A stretch of DNA of 64,000 nt from NCBI RefSeq assembly GCF_002022685.1, contig NZ_CP019789.1:1559001-1623000 (forward strand), given 5' to 3'. Origin of the DNA: Bartonella schoenbuchensis R1 (GTDB taxonomy: Bacteria > Pseudomonadota > Alphaproteobacteria > Rhizobiales > Rhizobiaceae). Under the pieces are notes generated by a model. It was not told the DNA's origin. It did not search any database and was given only the letters and a program-made list of their open reading frames with translations. Positions 1 to 11,187 of this stretch are shown piece by piece. Numbering within the stretch: position 1 is the first letter of the stretch; each line of letters begins with the position of its first letter. A program made the position numbers and the translations under genes.

Positions 1-362
<362 letters not shown>

Positions 363-363
<1 letters not shown>

Positions 364-947
364 CAGCTGACCTCTTTTTTCAATGCAAGCTTAAGCGAAG
401 ACAATTTCCCCTCAAGAGAGGCATCAATCTGACATGACCCCAAGCGGACAATAAGCCCACCCAAAATCGTCGAATCGACAGACAAGCGTAGCGAAATTTT
501 TCTCCCAACAACACCTTCCAAAGCCACGCGCAACTCCTCTTGTTGATGAACATCCAACGGATGTGCAGAAATAATATGTGCCGATGCTTCCCCACGAAAT
601 GAAGCAACACAACACTGAAAAGCACGTAAAATATCAGACAAAGCAAAAAGTCGACGATTTTCTACAATAACACGCAAAAAATTGCGCATAATTTGACCCG
701 CCCCTTTGTCAGAAAACCTAAAACTCTCACAAATAGAATCAAGCGTTTGAACCTGTTCTTTTGTTGAAAAAAATGGGCTTTGTATTAAGCGCTTTAAATC
801 TGTATTGTGATCCAAAATATCCAAAAAAGATGTAAATGCCTTTTCGAAATCTTTTACATAGCCTGCTTCTTGAACCAAATCAAAAAGCGCTTGCGCATAA
901 CGTCGGCTCGCTAATGGCAACGGCATACGAGAAAATGAATCCGACAC
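363..947 (-). CDS. atpH: ATP synthase F1 subunit delta
   Basis: Delta (OSCP-type) subunit, which links the F1 head to the peripheral b-subunit stalk. The 194-residue product carries SRRYAQALFDLVQEAG near the N-terminus and the C-terminal motif DSTILGGLIVRLGSCQIDAS, typical of the family (compare GGxxxxxGdxxxDxS). I chose the GTG at 945-947 because a GAGGCGAGG ribosome-binding site lies just upstream; the frame is open to an ATG at 992, but that start would add an atypical basic leader. It is the first gene of the atpHA... unit visible here. Its promoter should lie between 948 and 1132, but I could not identify -35/-10 boxes with confidence. Confidence 0.95.
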
Positions 948-1132
948 GAAACCTCGCCTCTTTCCTTTTAGCGATTCTTTAATCTTGATCAAACAAAATG
1001 GATCAAATATCTCAAATTTTAAGAATCTTCTTCTTGAAATTCAGAATGAACAAATTTCTTCACTCCTAGCATAGACACAACCGACTCGCAACACCACAAA
1101 GCAATGCTTTTTGAAAATTTTAAATGAAATAT

Positions 1133-1798
1133 TTACAATGCCCCTGAAAATTGCTCTTCTAACTCGCTATCAGGTCCACATTTTTCTCTCAGCCCCTGTT
1201 TGATATCTTCAGACATATTTTTCAATTGATTCATATGATTCATATCTGCATCATGAAAAGTATCAAACACTAAAGCAGCAATATCAGCCCCAAACTTAGA
1301 CAACAATACATCTATTTTTAAATTTTCATCTATCAAAAAAGCTTCCACCACATCTGCAGAAAGGTTGAGTATATGAGCCTTTTCCATCAATTTGCGATGG
1401 GTGTGTAAATGCTCTAAAATTTGTGCTGTCATCACACCCTCCCTCTTTGTTCCATTAAGACTCAACTCTTTATTAAAAGCCATAATATTTTGCTCAAGCA
1501 CTGTGTCATAAAAGGCTGCATATTGATAAATCAATTGGCGTGAATGCGCCACGGGAAAACCACAAAGAGACTGCATCGTTTGTTGTGGAGAAGTAATCAT
1601 TGGTTGAAAAATTTTTTCGCTTTCTTTCATTAAGCGATAGGCAAAAACAAAAACTGTTGCATCAATACTTTGCATTTCTTTTGTTTCATTGCTTTTAATC
1701 ACATCTGTAACCGATGACAGGATAACCGATGAGTGTGCTCCCACTCCTCCTAAAAGCCAAGCGACAATAAAAACCACAAATCTCATCATTTTGTTCAA
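1133..1798 (-). CDS. Putative secreted protein of unknown function
   Basis: I do not recognise this family. The predicted protein (about 220 residues) starts with a basic n-region and a hydrophobic stretch (MMRFVVFIVAWLLGGVGAHS), a plausible Sec signal peptide with cleavage near VGA-HS. The rest is mostly helical in character with few cysteines (Cys in LCGFPVA and EKCGPD), and no further membrane segment is evident. The start is uncertain: a TTG at 1798 has a well-placed GAGAGGG site, while ATG codons at 1789 and 1786 begin the signal sequence proper. It sits alone between atpH and priA on the same strand. It is probably periplasmic and may be lineage-specific. Confidence 0.6.
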   Translation of the reverse strand: MNKMMRFVVFIVAWLLGGVGAHSSVILSSVTDVIKSNETKEMQSIDATVFVFAYRLMKESEKIFQPMITSPQQTMQSLCGFPVAHSRQLIYQYAAFYDTVLEQNIMAFNKELSLNGTKREGVMTAQILEHLHTHRKLMEKAHILNLSADVVEAFLIDENLKIDVLLSKFGADIAALVFDTFHDADMNHMNQLKNMSEDIKQGLREKCGPDSELEEQFSGAL

Positions 1799-1861
1799 AA
1801 CTACCCTCTCTCAAACAATATTTTTTTAAAACAAACGCATTTATTTTTATTGCTTTATTTT

Positions 1862-4062
1862 TTAAAGAAAACTTTGCGGATCAATATCAATTTGAACTTG
1901 AACTGAACCAGGTCTTTTAGGTGCATTTGCAATCATTGCACGAATAAACCCTTGCATATCAAACGAGCGCTGCCCATGCAGCAAAAGCCGAAAACGATAT
2001 CGCCCGCGCACAAGTGCCAATTGTGCTTCTGCTGGCCCCATCAAGGATACACCCTGCACCGTTGGCGCAACCCGGCGCAACGCACGTGCATAATTTTCTG
2101 CAGCTTTGCGCTCTTTTGAAGATACAATTAAAGATGCAAGCCGTCCATAAGGTGGTAAATGATAATGCTGACGTGTGGCAATCTCACGCGTATAAAAATT
2201 CTCGCGCTGTTGCGAAAGCAATGCTTGTATGACCGGATGATCTGGCTGATAAGTTTGCAACAATCCTAAACTTTCCAACCCCATACGCCCAGCCCTTCCT
2301 GTAACCTGCGACAAAAGCTGAAAAGTGCGTTCACTTGCCCGCAAATCACCATTAGCAAGACCAAGATCAGCATCAATCACCCCAACCAGAGAAAGACCAG
2401 GGAAATGATGCCCCTTAGCCACCAACTGTGTTCCAATAATAATATCCACATCCTTGTTTGTAATCGCTTCCAATTCCCGTCGTAACTGACCTATTCCACC
2501 TTTTAAATCCGTTGACAAAATCAGCAAACGTGCCTGTGGGAAAAGTTCGCGTGTTTCCTCTGCAATCCTTTCCACCCCCGGGCCACAAGCAACAAGATGA
2601 TCAAGCGTACCACATTCAGGGCACGCCTCTGGAATAGGCTCGTGATAACCACAATGATGACATTTAAGTTGACCATACAAACGGTGTTCAACCAACCAAC
2701 TTGAGCAATTAATACAATGAAAACGATGCCCACAAATCCGACACAGCGTTAAAGGTGCATAACCTCGCCTGTTGAGAAAAAGAAGAGCTTGCTCTCCTTT
2801 GTCTATAGTTTGTCTTAAAGCACGTTCAAGAACAGAAGAAATAAAGCGCCCCTTTTCTACCCCCCTTTGCGCATATCCACCACTTGTAAGTGTGGCAGTG
2901 CAGCTGCTTGGAAACGCAATGATAAAGCAACCCGCTGATAACGCCCCCATAAAACATTAACCTGGCTTTCAATTGAAGGTGTAGCCGAAGATAAAATAAT
3001 AGGGCACTTTTCAAAAGAACCCCGTGCAACAGCCATATCACGTGCATGATAAAAAACACGCTCTTCCTGTTTGTAAGAACCATCATGTTCTTCATCAACA
3101 ACAATCAAACCAAGATCTTGAAATGGCAAAAAAAGTGCTGAACGCGCACCCGCAACAACCCGCACCTGCCCTTCTGCAACTTGCCTCCACACACGTTCGC
3201 GACGACGCGGTGTTAAATCTGAATGCCACTCAACCGCTGGTGTTCCAAAACGTGCATGAAAACGATCTAAAAACTGTTGTGTCAAAGCAATTTCTGGCAA
3301 TAAAATCAAAACCTGCTTACCACATGTTAGTGCTTGAGCAACAGCCTCAAAATACACTTCCGTCTTACCTGCTCCAGTAACCCCATCAAGCAAAAAAACT
3401 TGAAATTGAGAAGACAAAACACCTTTGCGCAGAAGAGCTGCTGCCGATTTTTGCTCCTCCTCCAAAACAGGTACACAAAAATCAGGATCCGGCATTGCCA
3501 CAAGTGGAAGAGCTGGCATCATCACTTCTTCAAAAACCCCAAGCCCCTTTAACCCCTCAACAACCGAAACAGAAGTTCCCGCTGCACGGGCAAGACCAGA
3601 GTGTGTCCACACCAGTCCCTCACGCGCCACCTCTAAAACCCGTAAACGCGCTGGTGTTAAACGGCCAATATCTCCCCCACAATAACGCAAACCTAAAGTC
3701 TGCGCTTCCGGCTCTAATGCTGTTGGCACACGCAAAACCAACCGTGCAACAAAGCCAAAAGGCGTCATTGTATAGTGACTGACAAAACGCAAAAACGCAA
3801 TCATTTCAGCCTTTAGAGGTGGACAATCAAAAACATGCGTAATCAAGCGCAGCTTTTCACGCGCTATAGGAACAGCTCCCTGCCCATCGTTATCTTCTGT
3901 CTGCTCATCAACAGCCACCACAAAACCGCAAACCTCACGCCCCATCACAGGAACACGAACAAAAGACCCAATCTCCACCCCCATAGAAGGAGGAACCTCA
4001 TAGCTATAAGCATGGGGAACAGGAAGTGGCACCAAAACCGAAACAATTTTTAGCTCTGTCAC
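1862..4062 (-). CDS. priA: Primosomal protein N', replication restart helicase PriA (probable sequencing frameshift)
   Basis: DEAH-type 3'-to-5' helicase that reloads the replisome at collapsed forks. The N-terminal half holds the DNA-binding domain (VSVLVPLPVPHAYSYEVP), Walker A (DGVTGAGKTEVYFEAV) and the DEAH-type box VVDEEHDGSYKQEE. The C-terminal half holds the zinc-binding insert with four CxxC pairs (CRICGHRFHCINC ... CHHCGY ... CPECGT) and helicase motifs (IIGTQLVAKGHHFPGLSLVG, RAGRMG). The two halves are in different frames. The switch falls after VVDMRKGG at a six-base C run (2860-2865); a seventh base joins RKGG to VEKGRFISSVLERALRQ and gives a normal 733-residue PriA. The start is GTG (4060-4062) with an upstream AAGGGGA site. 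Confidence 0.93.
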
Positions 4063-4607
4063 GTTTGATTTCCCCTTTTATACGAGCATTTCTTGGCATT
4101 GCATGGAGTTTAACAACTCTTAATCTCACCTTACTTACTATTCTTCCTTGTCGCTCCCCCACCCCATATCAACAATAATCAACCAATATTCCTTATTTTT
4201 CTCACTCCAATCAACCAGCCTTACCACTTCACTTAAATCTCGCAAATCACACATCCCTTTATTTCTACCCCCTCCTTTGCCAGAACACTCAATAATTATA
4301 CAATCAATGCTTAGAAGCTGCTTTCATGCAATTTGCATCACACATAGATAAATAATACAAAACTCAAACCCTCCCATTTGCACTATCTTTAACATTATTC
4401 ATCCTGTCAAAAGGCCACATTAAACAATGCAGACGTAAAGCCTTTTTGTCAGAAATAATCTTATGTTCAAAATATCTTGTAATTGATAAACACCTTATCA
4501 TTGATAAAAAAATGACAAATATTTCCAATCAATTGGTATTTTGACACCTCCTTTGTGCAAAAACCAACCAAACTTTCATTATGAATAAGCTATTGCATAA
4601 AAAGCGC
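4063..4607. other. Intergenic region, 545 bp, no gene seen
   Basis: AT-rich spacer between the priA start and the lptE stop. It should contain the priA promoter and the end of the leuS-lptE transcript. The only pattern I see is a short direct repeat (ATTGATAAA at about 4484 and again at 4502). In several Rhizobiales holA follows lptE; I see no recognisable holA or remnant here. Confidence 0.5.
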
Positions 4608-5230
4608 TTAAAGTTTTACCAAGTCTTTTGAAAGTAACATAAAAATTTGCTCAGCCAACTCTTCAGCTACACGCTTTTGTGCATTTTCTTCAGCCTGCAC
4701 TGTCGCATATTCTTGACGAAGCCGATCAAAAGATGCACTCATAGCGCCTTTACCTTTAGCAACAACAACATTATTCATATCTCTTAATATATAAGAAGCT
4801 CTGCTTATCACTGTCCCAACAGAAGAACGCCCCATTCCATCTGGATCTTCATAAATTTCTACTTGCACAGATGTGTGCGTAGCAGCTGATGTGTGTAGTG
4901 ATAATTGATAAACCGGAACTGAAGGCTTTCTTCCATTCCCATACATAAGAAACAATAAATGATTGCGAACCATCTGGCCAAAACGATCTGAAGGTTCCTC
5001 AACAACAACTGTAGCAAATTTTGCAGTAAGATCTGAAGAAACCGCTTTTGAATGCTTCCCATGCAAGGCAGCACCACCCACTTGTGACGACGCCACCTGC
5101 ACCCCCATTTGTGATCCCACCTGTTCCCCCCTTGAACCTTTTGACGATAAAGAGGCTCAACACGACACCCATAAAGAAACATAAACAAACAGGTAAAACC
5201 AGCAAAAAACGCCCACTTAAATAACGACAT
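4608..5230 (-). CDS. lptE: LPS-assembly lipoprotein LptE (probable sequencing frameshift)
   Basis: Outer-membrane lipoprotein that plugs and stabilises LptD for lipopolysaccharide insertion. The N-terminus is a lipoprotein signal ([20 protein letters not shown]) with lipobox LYGC, followed by RVEPLY, as usual for alphaproteobacterial LptE. The body holds an LptE-like core ([20 protein letters not shown]) and a helical C-terminus. Signal and body are in different frames, split at a six-base C run (5126-5131). One extra base joins VQGG to [10 protein letters not shown] and gives 207 residues. The ATG at 5228-5230 has an AAAGGA site and overlaps the end of leuS by 14 bp, so the two are co-transcribed, as in related genomes. 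Similarity in this family is weak; the assignment rests on the lipobox plus the leuS neighbour. Confidence 0.8.
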
Positions 5231-7847
5231 TGATAATCCTTTGTGGAACAATAATAACTTTCTTCACCGGCTTTTCTACCAACTGTGCTTTAACACATTC
5301 AAGAGCCAAAACTGCCTCTTCAATTTCCTCTTTATTGGCTGTCACACAAAGAGTGATATCACCGCGTTTTTTACCATTAATCTGCACCGGCAAAGTAATA
5401 AACTCTTCAACTGTCAACGCAGGGTCAAAAACAGGCCAAGAAAGTTCACAAATGAGTGTTTTTCCCCCAAAAGCAGCATGACATTCTTCTGCCAAATGTG
5501 GCATTATAGGTGCAATCATTGCAAAGAAAAAATCCATTGCTTGGCGCAAAGCAGACTTCATCTCATCATCAATATTTTCCACTTTATTTAAAAATGGCGT
5601 CATCGTATTTAATAATTCATAAAGGCGTGCAACTGCCCGATTAAAGGCAAGTTTTTCTAAATCATCCTCCACAGCACAAAGCGTGCGATGTGCTACCTTT
5701 GAAAGCTCCAAAGCTTCACCATGACGGCCTGTGCGCGGTTCAACTTCCTTTAAAACTGAAGCACTCAAAGCCACACAGCGCCAAATGCGTTGCACAAAGC
5801 GATGGGCTCCTTCAATTCCTGCTTCTGTCCAAATGACATCACGCTCAGGAGGAGAATCAGACAACATAAACCAGCGCACCGTATCTGCCCCGTAAGAAGC
5901 AATAATATCATCAGGATCAATGATATTCTTTTTTGATTTCGACATTTTTTCAATTGAACCAATCGTTACATGACTTTGATCAGTCAATTTATAAGCCTGG
6001 CGTTTCCCGTCTTTTTCAACAATGGAAACTTCTGCTGGTGCAACCCACTCTTGTTCATCACGGTAGGTTTCATGAACAACCATGCCTTGCGTAAACAACC
6101 CTTCAAAGGGCTCATCCACACTAACATGGCCAGAAATCTTCATCGCACGCATAAAAAAACGTGCATATAAAAGATGTAAAATCGCATGTTCAATACCACC
6201 AATATATTGTTGAACAGGCAACCACTGTGCTGTTTCTTTCTGGTCTGTTGGTTCTTGTGCTTGAGGTGCGATAAAACGCGCATAATACCAAGAAGAATCC
6301 ACAAATGTATCCATTGTATCGGTTTCGCGCTTTGCCAACTGCCCACAAGAAGGGCAAGTGACTTCTTGCCACTTTTCATGGCGTGTAAGAGGGTTGCCAG
6401 GCTTATCAAAAGTCACATCATCAGGCAATACAACTGGTAAATCAGTGCGTGCTACAGGAACCACTCCGCAAGTAGCACAATGAACCATAGGTATCGGGCA
6501 ACCCCAATAACGTTGACGCGAAATTCCCCAATCACGCAATCTAAATTGCACAGTTCTTTTCCCCTGAGGTTGACCATTCAAGATCTGTTCTTCAAGGCGT
6601 TTAGCAACCGCTTCAAAAGCCTCTCTCACCGTAAGACCATTTAAAAAGTCTGAATTAATCATCACGCCTTCACCACTGTAAGCCGTTTTGGAAATCATAA
6701 AATCCTCGGCATCAGCATCTTTTGGCAAAACCACCGCTCGTACGGGAAGATCATATTTACGCGCAAAATCTAAATCCCTTTGATCATGAGCAGGACACCC
6801 AAAAATAGCACCTGTTCCATAATCCATGAATACAAAATTAGCCACATAGATAGGAATACGCACCCTTGCATCAAATGGATGAACAGCTAAAAGCTTTGTG
6901 CGAAATCCCTGTTTTTCAGCTGTTTCAAGTGCTGCAGTTGTTGTACTACCACACCGACAATTCTCAATAAAAGCAGCAAGTTCTTTGTCTTGTTGTGCTA
7001 GTGTGTGCGCAATCGGGTGATCTATAGAAAGGGCCAAAAAAGACGCTCCAAATAAAGTATCCGGACGGGTTGAATAACAAACAACTTCATCAAATTCTTG
7101 GCATATATCATCAGCAACATTTGTCTTATCTAAAGCCCAGCTAATCAAAAGGCCTTGTGACTTACCAATCCAGTTTTTTTGCATAATGCGGACTTTTTCT
7201 GGCCATTTATCAAGCCTTTCAAGCCCTGCCAATAAATCCTCACTAAAATCACTGATTTTGAAAAACCACTGCGTCAATTCTCGCTGTTCAACCAAAGCAC
7301 CAGAACGCCAACCTCTTCCATCAACAACCTGCTCATTGGCTAAAACTGTGTGGTCAACAGGGTCCCAATTTACCTTGGCCACTTTGCGTGCAATCAGTCC
7401 CTTTTCATAAAAGTCAAGAAAGATCATCTGTTGACGATGATAATATTCCACATCGCACGTTGCAAACTCACGCGACCAATCTAAAGAAAGCCCCAATTGC
7501 TTTAATTGCCCACGCATCACTGCAATATTTTGATAGGTCCACACTTTTGGATGCACCTTATTTTGCATGGCAGCATTTTCAGCTGGCATACCAAAAGCAT
7601 CCCACCCCATGGGATGGAGCACATTAAACCCTTTGGCACGTTTATAACGTGCAACAACATCTCCCATAGTATAATTGCGCACATGCCCCATATGAATGCG
7701 CCCTGAAGGATAGGGAAACATCTCTAAAACATAATATTTTTCACGCCCATCATCATGAGAGGTTTGAAAAATTTGTCTCTCATCCCAAACCGCTTGCCAT
7801 TGTTGTTCACGTGCACGTGGATTATAGCGCTCAATTGTCATTCCCAT
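5217..7847 (-). CDS. leuS: Leucyl-tRNA synthetase
   Basis: Class I aminoacyl-tRNA synthetase that charges tRNA-Leu; cytoplasmic, 876 residues, normal bacterial length. Visible signatures are the HIGH motif ([11 protein letters not shown] at about residues 46-55), the CP1 editing domain with its conserved Thr-rich stretch ([16 protein letters not shown]) and the KMSKS loop ([11 protein letters not shown]). The C-terminal anticodon-binding domain ends [10 protein letters not shown]. The frame is undisturbed, unlike many genes here. The ATG at 7845-7847 has a weak AAGAG site, and a second ATG two codons on is an alternative. It is the first gene of the leuS-lptE unit. It diverges from the YggS-like gene across 144 bp, which must hold both promoters. 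Confidence 0.98.
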   Translation of the reverse strand: MGMTIERYNPRAREQQWQAVWDERQIFQTSHDDGREKYYVLEMFPYPSGRIHMGHVRNYTMGDVVARYKRAKGFNVLHPMGWDAFGMPAENAAMQNKVHPKVWTYQNIAVMRGQLKQLGLSLDWSREFATCDVEYYHRQQMIFLDFYEKGLIARKVAKVNWDPVDHTVLANEQVVDGRGWRSGALVEQRELTQWFFKISDFSEDLLAGLERLDKWPEKVRIMQKNWIGKSQGLLISWALDKTNVADDICQEFDEVVCYSTRPDTLFGASFLALSIDHPIAHTLAQQDKELAAFIENCRCGSTTTAALETAEKQGFRTKLLAVHPFDARVRIPIYVANFVFMDYGTGAIFGCPAHDQRDLDFARKYDLPVRAVVLPKDADAEDFMISKTAYSGEGVMINSDFLNGLTVREAFEAVAKRLEEQILNGQPQGKRTVQFRLRDWGISRQRYWGCPIPMVHCATCGVVPVARTDLPVVLPDDVTFDKPGNPLTRHEKWQEVTCPSCGQLAKRETDTMDTFVDSSWYYARFIAPQAQEPTDQKETAQWLPVQQYIGGIEHAILHLLYARFFMRAMKISGHVSVDEPFEGLFTQGMVVHETYRDEQEWVAPAEVSIVEKDGKRQAYKLTDQSHVTIGSIEKMSKSKKNIIDPDDIIASYGADTVRWFMLSDSPPERDVIWTEAGIEGAHRFVQRIWRCVALSASVLKEVEPRTGRHGEALELSKVAHRTLCAVEDDLEKLAFNRAVARLYELLNTMTPFLNKVENIDDEMKSALRQAMDFFFAMIAPIMPHLAEECHAAFGGKTLICELSWPVFDPALTVEEFITLPVQINGKKRGDITLCVTANKEEIEEAVLALECVKAQLVEKPVKKVIIVPQRIINVVI

Positions 7848-7991
7848 TATACTCTTTACAAAATTGAACCAAAAAGCTTTGTAAATGCTTCACCATGGAT
7901 TAAAGCTATCGTCAACCTCTTCAATAGAAATTTTAAAAGCTTTTATAAACAATGATTCAAAACTTTAAACAAAAAACAGGAACAACAAAAC

Positions 7992-8672
7992 ATGAGCACA
8001 CTCAATACCTCCCCCATTGAGGCGTGGAAAAACCTTCAACAAGACATTGCTGCAACATGTAAAGACTATCACCGCTCATTAGAAAGTGTTGAGCTAATTG
8101 CTGTTTCAAAAACTGTTGCTGCACAACAAATTGTTCCACTATTACAAGCAGGTCAACTACTCTTTGCTGAAAACCGTGTACAAGAAGCAGCACAAAAATG
8201 GCCTTGTCTACAAGAGCAATTTGAAGCCATAAAACTTCACCTTATCGGCCCTTTGCAATCCAATAAAGTAGTAGAAGCTGTCAAAATCTTTGATGTTATT
8301 CAAACTGTTGACCGCGAAAAAATAGCTCAAAAATTATCCGAAGAAATGAACAAACAAAAAAAATATCTTCCCTGTTATGTTCAAGTCAATATCGGATTAG
8401 AACCACAAAAAAGTGGCATTGCACCACAAGAAGTAGCCGATTTTGTAAGCTTGTGTAAAAATAAATATGGGCTTGATATTATAGGCCTTATGGCAATTCC
8501 ACCAGTTGAAGAAAATCCTGGCCCCTATTTTGCTCTTTTAGCTAAACTTGCAAAAAAAGCTGGTGTTTCAAAACTGTCTATGGGTATGTCAAATGACTTT
8601 AAAACCGCTCTTCAATTTGGTGCCAATGTCCTTCGTATTGGTACAGCTTTGTTTGGACAACGTCCACTCTAA
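7992..8672 (+). CDS. yggS: YggS/PLPBP family pyridoxal phosphate homeostasis protein
   Basis: Small PLP-binding protein of alanine-racemase-like fold that buffers free pyridoxal phosphate. It has no known catalytic reaction. The 226-residue product has the PLP lysine in ELIAVSKTV (K40), the conserved LLFAENRVQEA and HLIGPLQSNK segments, and the C-terminal phosphate-binding SMGMSNDFKTAL ... VLRIGTALFG. It is transcribed away from leuS, as in many Rhizobiales. The following 206 bp before ftsE hold no further gene. Confidence 0.96.
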   Translation: MSTLNTSPIEAWKNLQQDIAATCKDYHRSLESVELIAVSKTVAAQQIVPLLQAGQLLFAENRVQEAAQKWPCLQEQFEAIKLHLIGPLQSNKVVEAVKIFDVIQTVDREKIAQKLSEEMNKQKKYLPCYVQVNIGLEPQKSGIAPQEVADFVSLCKNKYGLDIIGLMAIPPVEENPGPYFALLAKLAKKAGVSKLSMGMSNDFKTALQFGANVLRIGTALFGQRPL

Positions 8673-8878
8673 ACACCTTTTTGCTTAAAATTATATACCC
8701 CTCTTTCCAAAAGGTGGCTCATATATCCACTTTCAAATCACCAATCAATTAAAAAGAATGACAAAAGGAACATTAAAGAACAAAGAACATTGAGTGTAAA
8801 AACTGAAAAAACTTGAAACTACTATAAAAAAAGTCAATGATAATGACTTAAATTCAAAAGCAAAAGTGGTAACTCAGA

Positions 8879-9538
8879 GTGATTCGTTTTGAAAATGTCG
8901 GTTTGCGCTATGGGATGGGGTCTGAAATCCTCCATGACATAAGCTTTCACATTCCGCATGGATCATTTCAGTTTTTAACTGGGGCATCGGGCGCAGGTAA
9001 AACATCCTTAATGCGTCTCATGTTTCTAGCCCTCAGACCAACGCGCGGTCATATTGATTTGTTTGGAAGTGATACAGCCTTACTTAAACGACAAGAGCTT
9101 CCTGCTTTAAGACGACGCATTGGTGTCGTCTTTCAAGATTTTCGCTTGCTTGACCATATGACAACTTATGAAAATGTTGCATTACCTTTACGCATTAAAG
9201 GGCAAGAAGAAGCAACATATCGCAGTGAAGTGGAAGATCTCTTGCAGTGGGTTGGTCTTGGAAACCATATTCACGCTTTACCACCTGTTCTTTCAGGTGG
9301 AGAAAAGCAAAGAGTAGCAATTGCACGCGCTCTTATTGATCAACCTGAAATTCTTCTTGCTGATGAACCCACAGGAAATGTTGATCCGCCTTTAGCAAAA
9401 CGCCTCTTGCGCTTATTTATTGAATTAAATCGTTTTGGAACAGCTGTTGTCATTGCCACCCATGATGTCACATTGATGGAACAAGTCGCAGCACGACGTA
9501 TGATTCTTCATAATGGACGGATGACAATTTATGACTAA
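8879..9538 (+). CDS. ftsE: Cell division ATP-binding protein FtsE
   Basis: ATPase of the FtsEX complex, which drives periplasmic peptidoglycan hydrolases at the division septum. The 219-residue ABC domain has Walker A (GASGAGKT, residues 35-42), the Q-loop region GVVFQDFRLLDHMT, the signature LSGGEKQ (138-144) and Walker B with catalytic glutamate (ILLADEPTGNVD). The start is GTG (8879-8881), with only a weak ribosome-binding site. It overlaps ftsX by 8 bp, the usual coupled arrangement. Confidence 0.96.
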   Translation: MIRFENVGLRYGMGSEILHDISFHIPHGSFQFLTGASGAGKTSLMRLMFLALRPTRGHIDLFGSDTALLKRQELPALRRRIGVVFQDFRLLDHMTTYENVALPLRIKGQEEATYRSEVEDLLQWVGLGNHIHALPPVLSGGEKQRVAIARALIDQPEILLADEPTGNVDPPLAKRLLRLFIELNRFGTAVVIATHDVTLMEQVAARRMILHNGRMTIYD

Positions 9539-10505
9539 GTCTTTCCCCATTTCTCACATTCAAAAATCAATTTTTATACGCAATAAAACAACTAAAACTG
9601 CTATTATTCCTAGTGACAATATTTCCGGACAAGCTTTGGTTGTTGTGATCGCTATTATGACATTTCTTGCAAGCTTAACATTAAGCAGTGTTGATTTAGT
9701 GCACCGGGCTGCTCACAATTGGAGTACTCAAATTAGCCATGAAGCAACAATTCACATACAGCCTGTTGAAAATATCGATATTGAGCAAGCTCTGCACAAT
9801 GCAGTGCAATTAGTCACCACATTTCACGGTGTGAAAGAAGCCAAAATTGTTGATCAAACAGCCACTGAAAAATTGCTTGAGCCATGGCTTGGAGAAGGCT
9901 TAACTTTAAGCAAATTGCCCATTCCCCGGCTCATTATTGTTACTTTAAACAAGGATGAAAAAACCGACTTTCACGCCATCAGCCAAGCTATAAAAACACA
10001 TATCCCAGGTGGCCAGTTTGATGATCATCGCTTCTGGGTCAATCGTTTTGCAACAATGGCACAAACAACTGTTTTTATCGGCTTTTCAATTTTAATACTG
10101 GTTTTAAGCTCTCTTATGCTCACAATTATCTTTGCAACACGCAATGCTTTGGCAGAAAATTCTCATGTTATCAATGTCTTATATTTTCTGGGGACTGAAA
10201 CCCATTTCATTGCCAAACAATTCGATTGGCATTTTTTCAAAACAGCACTGCGTGGTGCATTGTATGGTGGTGTGACAAGCGCACTTGTCTTTAGCGCTTT
10301 TTTCTTCTGGATAAACAATAACCTTGGCACAGCACAAAGCAGTCAAATCACCGCCTTGTTTGGGCATTTTTCGATAAATCTCACAACTTATTGGAAAATT
10401 CTTGGTCTTATTCTTTTTGTGTCCCTTCTTACCACACTAACAAGCCGGATTACCATTTTAGCACAACTTAAAAAAATTGATCACCACGAAAACGGTTTAT
10501 TTTAG
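9531..10505 (+). CDS. ftsX: Cell division permease FtsX
   Basis: Membrane subunit of FtsEX. The 324-residue protein has a cytoplasmic N-tail, a first membrane segment (ALVVVIAIMTFLASLTLSSV, about 35-54) and a periplasmic domain to about residue 175. Three further membrane segments follow (TTVFIGFSILILVLSSLMLT; GALYGGVTSALVFSAFFFW; ILGLILFVSLLTTLTS), the four-helix FtsX topology. The ATG lies inside ftsE. The DUF218 gene follows directly, as in other Rhizobiales. Confidence 0.94.
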   Translation: MTKSFPISHIQKSIFIRNKTTKTAIIPSDNISGQALVVVIAIMTFLASLTLSSVDLVHRAAHNWSTQISHEATIHIQPVENIDIEQALHNAVQLVTTFHGVKEAKIVDQTATEKLLEPWLGEGLTLSKLPIPRLIIVTLNKDEKTDFHAISQAIKTHIPGGQFDDHRFWVNRFATMAQTTVFIGFSILILVLSSLMLTIIFATRNALAENSHVINVLYFLGTETHFIAKQFDWHFFKTALRGALYGGVTSALVFSAFFFWINNNLGTAQSSQITALFGHFSINLTTYWKILGLILFVSLLTTLTSRITILAQLKKIDHHENGLF

Positions 10506-10509
10506 CGTC

Positions 10510-11187
10510 ATGCTCCACAATTCACCCCATCCTCAATTATCATCACGCAATAATCAGCAAAAATGTTGCATTGCAAAATCCACCACAAGTGCCTTACGGT
10601 TTTATAAACGCTTTTCACGCTATGTGCCATTAACAGTCCTTGCTCTTTTCATTACAATTTTACTCATTGGTGCTACATTTGTTACTTTCTCGGAAAAAAT
10701 TGAGCACTTAACCCCTCCAAATCCCTTACCACAAGCAGATGCAATCATCGTCCTTACAGGTGGAGAAAACCGAATAAAAACAGGGTTTGATCTCTTGCAA
10801 AAAGGGCTTGGCTCTCGACTATTAATCAGTGGAGTCAACTCAACAATTGACCTTAATAAACTGATTGACGCCACATATATCAATCCGCATCTTTTGGTTT
10901 CTCGTGTTGATTTTGGATATGAAGCAACAAATACCAAAGGCAATGCTGAAGAAAGCGCTGCCTGGATCAAACAACACAACTATAAGACAGTTTATATTGT
11001 CACGCATGATTATCATATGGTGCGCTCTTTGCTCGAACTTAAATATTTAATGCCCCATATAGATTTCATTGCATATCCCATTAAAGAGAATACTACAGGC
11101 AGTTGGATCAAACAAATCAATCAAATGCGCATTCTTGTTTCCGAATATATCAAAAATATTGGAGTATACATCAGAACCGCATTTTAA
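10510..11187 (+). CDS. YdcF/SanA-like DUF218 membrane protein
   Basis: DUF218 family, linked in other bacteria to envelope and vancomycin-barrier functions; the biochemical role is unclear. One membrane anchor (YVPLTVLALFITILLIGATF) is followed by the DUF218 core: ADAIIVLTGGENRIKTGFDL, LISGVNS, the acidic/Asn motif TKGNAEESAAWIK, and VTHDYHMVRSLLELK. I chose ATG 10510, just after the ftsX stop; the frame extends to 10477 inside ftsX. It belongs to the ftsE-ftsX transcript. In related genomes an acyltransferase (plsC) often follows, but none is seen here. Confidence 0.85.
   Translation: MLHNSPHPQLSSRNNQQKCCIAKSTTSALRFYKRFSRYVPLTVLALFITILLIGATFVTFSEKIEHLTPPNPLPQADAIIVLTGGENRIKTGFDLLQKGLGSRLLISGVNSTIDLNKLIDATYINPHLLVSRVDFGYEATNTKGNAEESAAWIKQHNYKTVYIVTHDYHMVRSLLELKYLMPHIDFIAYPIKENTTGSWIKQINQMRILVSEYIKNIGVYIRTAF

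Noticed and set aside
1862..4062. priA, lptE, xthA, ftsK, ffh, hemY, tsaD and others as pairs of separate genes or pseudogenes
   Set aside because: Each pair joins into a normal-length protein by adding one base in a mononucleotide run, and most are essential; annotated as single genes with probable sequencing frameshifts.
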